Source of the DNA: Sarocladium kiliense
Taxonomy: Eukaryota > Ascomycota > Sordariomycetes > Hypocreales > Sarocladiaceae
Assembly (NCBI GenBank): GCA_030734395.1
Contig: JAUZTG010000048.1
Coordinates: forward strand, 930,001 to 994,000
DNA length: 64,000 nucleotides
Direction of reading: 5' to 3'
Shown here: in pieces, positions 12,330 through 21,847 of the stretch
How the letters are laid out: each line of letters starts with the position of its first letter
Position numbering within the stretch: position 1 is the stretch's first letter
The notes under the pieces: generated by a model
What the model saw: only the letters and a program-made list of their open reading frames with translations
Database searches by the model: none
What the model was told of the DNA's origin: nothing
Program-made: the position numbers and the translations under genes

Positions 12330-14744
12330 TTAGCGAGTCAAACCAAGCTCAGCGTAGAATGACTCCGTGCTCGGCTCCCTGCCTAGGAACTCCTTCAGGA
12401 AGCCCATCTCATCAATGCTGCCACCACGTTCCAGCACCGTGCGCCTGTATCGGCGACCCTCATCCTTGTCCATCGGGTTTTTCTTGAAGAATGAGTGGAA
12501 CATGTCGGTGGAGAAGACCTCAGACCACAGGTAGCCGTAGTAGCCAGCGTCATATCCGCCGATGAAATGGCCGATGTTGGCGTAGCGATTGCCCCATTCA
12601 CTATTTATACATGTCAGCACTACAGTATGCAATGGTTAGGCCAAACGGCGGGAAAACTTACATTCCGAGCCCTGTTGCCTCGGGTCCTTTGATGCCAGAA
12701 ATATCACGGCGGAGCTCGTTCCACAGCTTACCCGCGTTGATGGCCTTGACAGCCTCATGAGATTCGGGTGTGTGGATCGTCATATCAAAGGTACCAACAA
12801 GGAGCTGACCGAGGTAAGCTGTAGCAGAGTTCAAGTTCTTTGTGGCAACGAGCTTCTCAATCAAATCATCAGGGATTGACTCCTTGGTTTCCCAATGCTG
12901 CGAAAGTGACTTGAGCACGCTGGGAGTCCAGCACCAGTTCTCAAGCATCTGTGAAGGGGCTTCCACAAAGTCGGCGACCACGGACGTGCCGTGGGTATAG
13001 CCGTAGCGCGTGCGGCCAGCAAGGTCGTGAATGCCGTGACCGAGCTCGTGGAACAAGGTGACTACCTCGTGATGCTTGAGAAGTGATGGCTTGTTGGCAG
13101 ATGCCTTGCTGAAGTTGCAGACCAAGGCGGTGGCGGGGTAGTGTCTCTTGCCGTCAGCCGAGATGTAGCCAGGCTCAAGGTTGAAGTTCGCATTATGGCC
13201 ATACTTGTTGTCACGAGGGTGCAGGTCGATGTACAGGTAGCCATTGAAGCCGCCACCAGCAGCGTCGTCATCCCAGACTGAGTAGAGACGGACTTCCTCG
13301 TGCCACGCAACGTCCTCAGACTTGCCAGTCGGACTCAACTTGGCACGGTCTTCCTCCTTCAGCTCCACAAAGACGAAGCCGAAAATCTCCTCGAAGATCT
13401 TGAGCATACCATTGAAGGTCGACTCCACGGGGAAGTACTGGGAAATGGCGACCTCATCGACGCTGTAGTCCTTCTCCTTCATGATGCGTGAGTAGAAGGA
13501 TGTGTCCCACATGTAGAAGTTGCCGTCGAAAGGAGCTCCTCTCTCTTCGCAGTCTTTCTTCTTGTACTCCAGAAGCTTGGCCTGCTCCTTCTCGCCACCC
13601 TCAGCCAGGCGAGTCCGCAGGTCTCCCAGGAAGTCGTTGACAGTCTTGGGGTTCTTGGCCATCTTCTCGCTGATGACCTTACTAGCGTGGTCTGGGAAGC
13701 CAAGGAGGCGAGCACCCTCATCACGTAACTCGAGGATCTCCTTGAACAGAGGAATGTTGTTGTTTGACTAACGATGTCAGTCAAGGTGCCGAGATCTGAG
13801 TGATGAATTTGACTGACCTTGTTCGACTCTGCAATTACGTAGCGACGACGAGTATTCTCGTCCCTCGCATACTTCAAGGTCGGGAAGTAGTGGTTATACT
13901 TGAAGGTGAGCTTCACCTTACCCTCATTCTCGCCCATGCCCTTCTCGAGCGAATCGATGTCAATGTCATCGGAGGGGACTCCGTCCAGCTCAGCTGGGGT
14001 GAACCAGATAGCACCCTTCTCTTCGTTGAGGTTCTTCTGGCACTGAATGCAAAGCTGACTTAAGCGCTTTTGGATTTCCTTGAAGCGATCCCGCTTAGGA
14101 CCAGCAGGTAGCTCAAGACCATTGCGAACGTAACCCTTCCGCACCTTCTCCAAGACATGTAGACGCTCGGGGTCAAGGTTCTGGGACTCGCGAGTCGCGA
14201 ATGCGGCATCAACGAGCTTGAAGACGTCTTCGCGCATCTGGCTCTCAATATTGAAGTCATCCATCAGGACCTCAGCCTTGTTGGACGCCTCACGAAGTTC
14301 CTCCTTGGGAGACACATGCTGGTAGAACGTCAAGATACGCTGCACAGGCGAAGCCAGGTTGTCGTCCATCAAGATGGGTTCCTGGACGTTGGCAAACGTA
14401 GCCTTGTCCGCGGAGACGTCGGCCACAACCTTGTCCAACACAGACTTGCTCGTCTCATTGAGTTTCTTAGTGTCTGCGAGGATCGACTCGGCCGTAGCCG
14501 TGAACAGCGGGGGAGCCTGAGGCGGGTTTCGGTACTTGTCGGGGATCATGTTGGAGCTTGTAACGAGGCTACGGCGGAAGAGTCGTTGCGGTTTCAAATG
14601 GTGGAAGAGTGCGTTGATGCGAGGAACGGCGCGTTGAGAAGCCAGGGTGGCGGCGAGGAGGAGAACGATTAGGGAGAGGAGGTAGAAGAGGAGACGTCGG
14701 GGTGGGAGACGTCGATCCAGGTTGGCGAAGAGCTGGAGCTTCAT
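12330..14744 (-). CDS. PRD1: M3-family zinc metallo-oligopeptidase (saccharolysin / thimet oligopeptidase type)
   Basis: Zinc peptidase that cleaves short peptides left by the proteasome or by mitochondrial import. Exons (minus): 13818-14744, 12662-13767, 12330-12600, with 50- and 61-nt introns, giving 767 aa. Seen: the HELGH zinc motif at about residues 549-553 and the third zinc ligand Glu at about 578 in GTSVVADFVEAPSQ. The substrate-binding end is IEWGNRYANIGHFIGGYDAG, made in part by the second splice. Known saccharolysins are about 700 aa and begin near the in-frame Met66 (MIPDKYRNPPQAPPLF). Here 65 extra residues precede it, with an Arg-rich start, a hydrophobic stretch at about 19-36 and further basic residues. 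The longer start may give a mitochondrial or membrane-anchored form and Met66 a cytosolic form. An alternative is that only Met66 is used. Confidence 0.92.
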
Positions 14745-15522
14745 TCAGCTCCAATGAATCATATATAGAACGGGAATGCAGTAATAGCTTACCAATTGGC
14801 GGTGTCGCGGGGCAGAGGAAGCGGAGTTGCTACGTAAAGTGAAGAGAGCTTATAGGCGGTGCGTTGAAGGACGTGGGACGGGTACGGATGCAGGTGCAAG
14901 AGGTGCATGATGCGGGAGGATGGCCACCACTCCGATGCGGAAAGGCGCTGGGGCGCAGGGGCGGATGACGATGCAGGGCAAGAGGTGGGCGCTGGGCAAC
15001 CACCGCGGGGTAACAGGGGCCAGAGAATCAGGCAGGCGAAGAATGCCTTCAATTGCCGAGCGATGCCCTTCTCATGCATGAGTGTTGCGATTCGGACTGT
15101 ATCATCGTAGACTTGAACATCAACTAGAAATGCAACTCGAATAGAAGAAAAGCTTTCCTAGAGGAGTCCTGTCAAGAGTTTGCTCCCTCAAACACCAACC
15201 ATCTCCATTCAGCCCACGCAACCACCGTCAAATGACAATGTCCCTCCTTAGTGGTCCGCTATAACAGATGGGCGTCAGGTCATGGCCATTGATTGATATC
15301 TACATTTCATACAACGCTCGTCGACGGGTCTATTGGCCCCTTCCCAAGCGCCAATCTCCAGACTGTCCTGGCCGTACCCAACACCGCCAGGAGCAAGCTC
15401 AACAATAGCAGGCAACGCCGTGTGAATACCGTAATCCGTCCAATGCAAAAGATTTCCCGCTCCTCAGGTTTCCCCCCAGGTGCAGCTCAATGTGTATTTC
15501 ATTCCGTCTCCATATCAGAAGC
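14745..15522. other. Intergenic spacer upstream of the oligopeptidase
   Basis: 778 bases. A good donor (TTGGTAAGC near 14793 on the minus strand) precedes the oligopeptidase start, but joining it to the coding frame fails. At most it marks a 5' UTR intron. No gene seen. Confidence 0.4.
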
Positions 15523-16133
15523 TTAGTTTGCGAGGATCGTGCGAACAAGGTCTGAAGTAAAACATCACCGGTTAGCTCTCAACTGTACCATTTTGACTCT
15601 CTTTCGTAGAAGAGTCTGTGTTATGGAAGAACTTGCCTGTGTAGTTGACCTGGCCGGAGCTGGTGTCAACGGCCTTGAGCAGCTCGTCGACCTCCTCATC
15701 GGTCATCTTCTCGCCAAGATTCGTCAGGATGTACTTGAGCTGACCAACGCCAATGAAGCCCGTCATGTCCTTGTCGAAGACTTGAAATCCGCGGCAGTAC
15801 TCCTCTGGCTCGCCAGGGTCGCGGAAGCCGCCGGGTCGGTTGAGAACACGCTGGAAGGTCTCGAAGTCGACTGTGCGCGTCAGATCAGCATGTTGTGCAA
15901 CAAGCATCATCGCGTCACATGGAGACAGATCAACGCGTGGGGAATCAAAACTCACATTCACCACCAACGTTCTTCTCGAGGTCTTGGATCTCGGCGAGGG
16001 TAGGGTTCTGGCCGCAAGCACGGAGGAGATCACCTAGACTGTCGAGGGTAACGCGACCGTTGCCACGCTTGTCGAAGAGGGCGAAAGCCTCCTTGTAGTT
16101 GGTCGACGCCTGAGAATCGAAGTTAGAGGACAT
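15523..16133 (-). CDS. cdc4: Myosin II essential light chain / calmodulin-like EF-hand protein (Cdc4 type)
   Basis: Calmodulin-fold light chain that binds the IQ motif of type II myosin in the cytokinetic ring. Exons (minus): 15956-16133, 15637-15870, 15523-15551, giving 146 aa, close to fission yeast Cdc4 (about 141). Seen: KEAFALFDKRGNGRV (first EF-hand, degenerate), GFQVFDKDMTGFIGVGQL (third), and EEVDELLKAVDTSSGQVNYT (fourth). The protein ends DLVRTILAN. The loops lack several calcium-ligand acids, as expected for a light chain. The first intron (15871-15955) uses GTGAGT and gives a GGEFDFETF junction. The second intron (15552-15636) starts with GCAAGT rather than GT, with CAG before it, the classic GC-AG consensus. 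The last exon is only 29 nt. The symbol refers to the fission yeast name, not the budding yeast F-box gene. Confidence 0.9.
15552..15636 (-). other. GC-AG intron
   Basis: 85-nt intron in the light-chain gene. The donor reads CAG then GCAAGT and the acceptor is TTCAG. No GT donor nearby keeps the conserved NYTDLVRTILAN end, so the GC donor is well supported. Confidence 0.8.
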
Positions 16134-17012
16134 GTTGCTCGAGGTATGTGCGAGCAATCGACACGAATGTGAGGTAAAAGAGGGAATGACAGCGCTGGCG
16201 ATGCAGACGTCGTTAAGTATCGTTGGAGATGATTTGTTGTTGTTCGAAGGGATGATGCAGCGAGGGCAACGAGAGGAGAGTTTGGCCAGCGCAGAACGAA
16301 TCAAGCGTCACAGATGGTGGGCGGCTGCTGGTGGTGCTTTTCGCTGGCCGGTTGCGTGGGGGGGTTGATCGGTTTGTTTACTCGCTGTGGTGTGGTGCTG
16401 GAGTGGAGGGTGCTAAGGGGCATACTGGACTCACCATTGTGCAGTATGTGTGTGTGTGTGTGTGTGTGTGTGGGATGTTGTGTGGTGCGAGATGATGCGT
16501 TGATCCGTGAGAATCAGGTAACGTTGGACAAAAGGATGCAGGTTGCGAAGAAGAAAACGAAGCTGGTGACGATGTAGAGACGGGGGTTTGGAATGGTGTT
16601 GCAAGGAGGTCGCAGAGACACAAGAACCCAGCTGGCCAAGGCTCTTTGTTTGCTGGGTGCCCATCAATGCACGGTCCCCTATTTTGGTGCGGGAGACCTT
16701 GAATCCTGACGGGGCAACCATGTTTCGCTCTCCCTGCTCCACTCAAAAACTAGCCACTGCGCAATCGCCAAAGGCATCAGGAGGCTGCGGTCCCTTGCGT
16801 CACGTCTCAGCAAAGTAATTTGTGAAGTTGAGGCTGGCCATTGCTATGGTAATTTTCGCACCTGTTCCTGAGGACTTTATTCCAACGAACGCATGCTTAC
16901 AGCCGCAGTTGATCGCAGACTAGTGGTGCTGCAAACAGGTGATTCGCTCAATTGTGCTAGCACTGCTATCGTTATGAACTGAAAGGGACAAGTGCATGAG
17001 CATCGTTGTACT
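16134..17012. other. Light-chain promoter region with TG microsatellite
   Basis: 879 bases holding the promoter of the EF-hand gene (left) and the 3' UTR of the next minus-strand gene (right). No coding frame is supported apart from the simple repeat listed separately. Confidence 0.5.
16447..16472. repeat. (TG)13 dinucleotide microsatellite
   Basis: Perfect TG repeat of 13 units, about 315 bases upstream of the light-chain start codon. Alternating purine-pyrimidine tracts of this length can adopt Z-DNA and are length-variable between strains. Confidence 0.95.
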
Positions 17013-18662
17013 CTATGAGCTGCCCAGAAGCCACTTGATACTTCTCCTAACTCCCAGGTGTAAAACAATCACGATGATAAGCACTCCAACGAGTCCCGCT
17101 GTCCCAAATCCTAAAATGCGTCCGCCAAGACGAGGTTCCTGCACTAGCCCTATGATGAATGAAGACAGAACCAGGGCCCAGAACGTAAAGAGAACGAGGG
17201 CGACTCCAAATAGAAGTATTCTCTTCCACCATAAAGTGGTATGCGAGTCGGCTACTTTCTCTCGGGACCACAGCGCCATTCTAGCGATGCCAATCAGAAG
17301 GCCCGCCAAAGTGATCAGGAAAACGGAAATTGCGCAGAAGTCATAGAGCAATATTCCAAGATCAGTGAAGCGAGTGCCCATGCTGAGCAGACTGGATGCC
17401 AAGCTCAGTGGCAGAAAGATACTTGCCAGGATCGACAGGGTCCAGAGGCTGCTCGACTCTTGAACTCCACGCCTTAATTCCAAGAATTTGAGGTGGTGTT
17501 GAAGATCATTCGACAGTTGATCAACCTTGAACTGTAAGTCTGAGCAGAGTCCTTGCATCTCAACGAGCAATTCACTCAGAGGTTGCTGGACAGCTTGGTC
17601 GACCCTCCCCGGAGGAAAGAACGCATTAACAGTTTGCAGAAGGGACTCAACAGTCTTGGCAAACTGTTTAGCATTTGACGATAGCTCATTGTAGATGTAG
17701 GCGTCATTAGCGATCTCATTGACGAGATGTGACCTCGTCATCAGGTTGCGCGAGTCGATGAGGGCTGTGCGAAGGTCGCTGTATTGATTCTTAATCATGG
17801 CGATGGATTCGATCCAGGTGTGCAGCTGGACCTCAGAATACAATAGAAGGAGAAGCTTTCGCTTCTCAGGGACAGCGAAGGTAGTATCTCGTAGCAATAC
17901 GCGATATCTTGTACTGCTAGCCGATAGTCTACGTACATACTCTCGAAGAGCGCTGCGAACCGCTTCAGCTGGGCGTAGTTGCAAATGTGACCATCCCAAG
18001 TTTTGCTGCGCTGAGCACTGTATGACCACTGATTATCTTTGAGTTAGTATGTTAAACTCTATCAAGAACTTGGAAAGCCCACCGCCATGATACTTACTGC
18101 CAAGCTTATGGGTGTCACCATCAACAGATATCGAAACTCGCTTCACGGCACGGATTAATGCCTCCCCAAAGGCCTGAGAGCCGCCTATCTTGGAAAACCT
18201 GAGTTTATCAGTTGAAGCTATGCTTCGTGTCTGATATCCTCTCATGGGGCCCTCTGCGCTGATCAGAAATGAAGAAGACTCCCATGCTGTACCTGGCTTG
18301 TTGGTATTCCATTGCTCACACAGGGCAGCAAACCCTCGTCTTGGGGGGAGCGCAGTCTCTCGACCGAAGAGCTTTTGTAGCCTTATAGACAGTGGTTTTC
18401 CTCTTGCGATCTGAACATCCTGTTCGACGCAGATCCAAATATCAGAGCTGGTAAGTCTTGCGATGGGGTCTTCTCCTGATGGATCTGGGGCAGAAGACTG
18501 GGTTGGGATAGACTCGGAGTCTCCATCTAATGGATTGAAGAACCATGCGTATCCTGGGCGAAGGGTTTTTCTCTGCGCTTCATTGGACCGCAGGGTTGAG
18601 AGGCTCTCGGAGACGCCGCCCATCACGGCTGCTGCCCCAAGAGCTATACTAACCATGTCCAT
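17013..18662 (-). CDS. Four-TM membrane protein with CorA-like C-terminal half, function unknown
   Basis: I do not recognise this as a characterised gene. Exons (minus): 18098-18662 and 17013-18028, with a 69-nt intron carrying a perfect TACTAAC branch site just before its AG, giving about 526 aa. Start: the first in-frame ATG (MDMVSIALGAA); the frame is open a little further upstream but has only a TTG before a stop, so another 5' exon is possible. The N-terminal third is globular and without motif. The middle is predicted helical (SALREYVRRLSASSTRYRVL, then a long helix ending LRRGVQESSSLW). Four hydrophobic segments follow (ILASIFLPLSLASSLLSM, LYDFCAISVFLITLAGLL, LFGVALVLFTFWALVL, TAGLVGVLIIVIVL). 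Helix-rich cytoplasmic part plus TM ending in SMGT resembles fungal CorA-like proteins, but the GMN signature is absent, so metal transport is not supported. Confidence 0.65.
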
Positions 18663-19074
18663 CTTTGATGTGGTCACAAAAGCAAGACCGTATAGTGGCA
18701 ATGCCAACGCTTCTTGTTGTTATGGGAGAGGATGAGCTTGGGAACTGATTTGGTCAGTGAAGATGATCTTATGAAGAAGGCATTGATGCCTAAGCCCCTC
18801 CCTGCACCTCTTCGCTAACTGCGGCGGAGATCCCTATTCTGAGCTTCCTTGGTAATTGCGACGCTGTTTGCTTCGACCTGCCTCATTGGCCCGTTGCTGG
18901 GATACAACCTGAGTCGTTGCCGATATTTGCGAGTTTCTCAGGTATAACCTCAGCCACCAACGGGGCTAGGTTGGGGTTGGTTTGATACAGAATGCAAAAA
19001 GAACACACGAGGCTTCCTCAGCCCTTAGTTCTCCATTAGGATGATACAAATTATTAAGGTATTGACAGATTCCG
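18663..19074. other. Intergenic spacer
   Basis: 412 bases between the CorA-like start and the methyltransferase stop, both on the minus strand. Promoter of the former; nothing else seen. Confidence 0.5.
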
Positions 19075-20052
19075 TCAATCTTCCCGTCTCCGTGCCATCA
19101 GGATGTACGTCCCCCAGGCTGTCTCGACCTCGACATCCCTCCACTTATCCCCTGCTGCCTTCCACTCCGGCTCCGACGCAATCATCTGATCCAACAAAAG
19201 ATCCACGATATCGCCTTGTCCTCCCTCTGCCCTGCTCTTTACCTCCGGGTGCGCGTCCTTCCAACCCTGGTAACAGCTGAATGTTCGCAAATACCCCTCC
19301 AAACCACCTAGGTTGAGCTTCTTGCGCATCCACGCGGTTTCCTCATCTGGCAACTCCTGGACATCCACCGCGACGTCGTACAGCCTTCTATCGACGTCTT
19401 TCCAGTCTTGTTCTGGCGGTACGACCTCTCGAAGAAGGTTGCGCACCTTGTTCCGTCCAGGTTGCTCCCAGTAACGGTTCATGCCCTCGACTCCAGGTGC
19501 AACATCACCTTCCGCGTAGCAGAAACGATCCATGATCTGGTTTGCCTTGGTGTGCCCGACGAGCATGTTGTCCTTGTAGCCAAAGAACCCCATGGTGCCT
19601 CCCGGCTTGACGACTCGCCGCAGCTCCGGCCACACTTTACTGTAGTCATACCAGTGAGCCGACTGGCCGGCGACCACCATGTCTACTGATTTATCCGCCA
19701 GCGATGACAGATCCTCTGCGCTGCCTTGCTGAAACGAGACGCTGGGGTCTTTGGTCATCTCCGTAGCCTGTCGAACCATGCCGGCGCTTGGGTCAGTGCC
19801 GAGGGTCTTGCCAAAGTGAGGTGCAAGCTCTCTTGCAACCAAGCCATGACCGCAGCCCAAGTCAAGCAGAAAGGATCCTTGAGAAGTGTTGCCTTGATGG
19901 TACCCAAGTAGAGTTCTGAAAAGTGACGGTGGGTAGCTGGGTCTGGCGGCAGCATAGCCAGCTGCCGAGAAAGTGGCTCTCCTGGTGATTCAGTCAGTAC
20001 ACGAACATTTGCCTGTCGCAAAAGTGGAAGAAGCATACCCAAAGACAGACAT
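19075..20052 (-). CDS. SAM-dependent methyltransferase, trans-aconitate methyltransferase-like
   Basis: Class I S-adenosylmethionine methyltransferase resembling yeast Tmt1 (trans-aconitate 3-methyltransferase) and Crg1. Exons (minus): a 14-nt first exon 20039-20052 (MSVFG) and 19075-19981, with a 57-nt intron, giving 306 aa, close to the family length of about 300. Seen: FGRATFSAAGYAAARPSYP at the N-terminus, typical of this group. Motif I is LDLGCGHGLVARELA at about 44-58, with an acidic motif II end (LGTDPSAGM). Then come SAEDLSSLADKSVDMVV, the QSAHWYDY block with the conserved WxD-like aromatic, and RRVVKPGGTMGFFGY. The first exon was found by splice reading; without it the conserved FGRATFSAAGY block lacks a start codon. 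The substrate is inferred only; small carboxylic acids or lipids are possible. Confidence 0.85.
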
Positions 20053-20446
20053 CGTATCAACAATTGCCAAATGATCGTTCACTGTGGCAAGGTAAAGGTG
20101 GTGGCCATGCTTCCAGGTTCGACATGTGAAGAATCGCCGGGTCCTGCGTTATGTTTTATACTCCAGCGCCGTCTCTCGTCTCCCCGGATTTCCTCCGCGC
20201 ATTCTTGTCATTAGCGCGTTGCATTGCGATCCGGCCATGCCTCATGACAAGGGTGGCTTTTCCAGGACGTGCCACGTTAAGTCAGCAGCTCCCTCAAAGA
20301 GCTCGGAACCCCGCAAGCACCTTTCGGTCGTATCGGACTTCCACCATCTCCAAACACAACCCACATCTCGCATCACTTTACGATTCGTTCGTCAACGAAG
20401 CCTGGATCCTTCTTCCCAAATTGAGCCGTCTCGGTTTTTGCCAGCC
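20053..20446. other. Shared divergent promoter region
   Basis: 394 bases between the divergently transcribed methyltransferase and CoA-binding-protein genes. The forward frame is open across much of it, but there is no conserved N-terminal extension that I can support. Confidence 0.5.
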
Positions 20447-21006
20447 ATGTCGACCGAAGCCACCGCTAGACAGTTCTTCTCCTCGGCTCGCTTCGCCGTT
20501 GTCGGCGCAAGCACCAACCCTGCCAAATTCGGCCACAAGAGTCCGCTAGCCCTTCCCCCCCATCCCCATCACTTACACGCGGTAAACTATCCGAGTGAGG
20601 CCAATGAACTAACTGGAATTTGTGATTGGAAATAACAGTCTTTGCATGGTACATCGCTCATGGACTCGATGTGACGCCGATCAACCCAGCGGGCGCTGCT
20701 CTGACTGTGGACGGCAAACAGTATCCAGCTGTCAAAGACCTGTCTGAGGTGCCCGACCCGAAGAACACATCGGTGTCTGTGGTCACAGCTCCAGCAATCT
20801 CTATTGGGGTGCTGAAGAAGGCTAAGGAGCTGGGTTTCCCGTCAGTTTGGCTGCAGCCGGATACCTTCGACGATGAGGTGCTCAAGTTTGCAAAGGACGA
20901 GGGCGGCTTCGATGCTGTTGTTGCTGGAGAGGGAGGTCGTGGTTCGGAAGGATGGTGTGTATTGATGGACGGAGCGAAGGCGTTGAAGGATCTTGGGAAG
21001 CTGTGA
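20447..21006 (+). CDS. CoA-binding-domain (YccU-like, Rossmann fold) protein
   Basis: Small single-domain protein of the CoA-binding family, related to the nucleotide-binding domain of succinyl-CoA synthetase alpha. Its cellular role is unknown. Exons 20447-20540 and 20639-21006, intron 98 nt, giving 153 aa. Seen: RFAVVGASTNPAKFGHKIF, with the G-A-S nucleotide-binding turn and the GHKIF block completed across the splice. After it come VTPINPAG, SVSVVTAPAISI and LGFPSVWLQPDTFDDE. The donor is weak (GTCCGC), but no other choice keeps the conserved junction. MSTEATARQF was chosen as start because conservation begins there; an open frame continues upstream with another ATG around 20240, which would add a basic, possibly mitochondrial, leader. 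Confidence 0.85.
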
Positions 21007-21847
21007 GATCTCATTGTTGGGCTATGGTAGCTCGGATTATCTATCTGAATGATCTTATGGCCGCATATCACATGTCTTCGATCGCGCTTACCTTGAGGTA
21101 CTCCAGAACTTCCCGGATTGTACTAGGTAGTCGTGCAGTTGTGTACATGTAGCCACCCATTTCCGATGATGCCCATCAAATGCTGTAAGCATGCTGCTCA
21201 TGCTGGTATCCTTACGACATTCTGATTAGGGAGACATTCTTCTCATCGTTAAACTTGAGCTTCTTGCAGATTTTGCGCTGTCTGTTCGTAGAGCAGCTTC
21301 TTGAGCACGCAAGGCCGAGGATCTCCAAACGTGTATTTGGTGTCATTTGAACTAAACGCATCCATCTTGCGCATATCCAGAACAAAAGCTCCGCGAAAAC
21401 TAGCATTCAGAGGAAAACTCTAATGGACATGATAGAGATCTCATGTAGTGTTCAAGTCATTACTACATTACCTCAAACAAAGAGGTCTTCGCTTCAGAGG
21501 CTGCGGCGAAAGCAAACGCGGCGGGAACTCGAAGTGCAGGGTAGCCAGATGCGTCATGCACATGCATGTGGGGACCCAAGACGCCAAAGTAAACAAACAG
21601 ACCCTCCACCAAAGCAATGCAAGCGAGCTACCACACTTCGATGCCGCTGGAATTGGCTCCTCTCCGATTGTGAACCATCTTCTAATCCGTTCGCCTCCTT
21701 TCCTACAGCATCAGCTACCGCTTGATCTGCCGTGACTTGTCGACCTTCGTCCGATCTCACATATACCAGGACTAATCGCGTCTTTCCCATTGCAAGAGCT
21801 ACAGTCTACCAGTCGCGTCGGAGCCTCGCGCTCCTACAGCTACCATC
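21007..21847. other. Intergenic spacer, promoter of the BIR gene
   Basis: 841 bases between tandem plus-strand genes. The right end is pyrimidine-rich, as is common in fungal promoters. No gene seen. Confidence 0.5.

Noticed and set aside
20126..20446. N-terminal extension of the CoA-binding protein in an open frame
   Set aside because: No conservation before MSTEATARQF and the sequence lies in a divergent promoter; kept only as a remote option.
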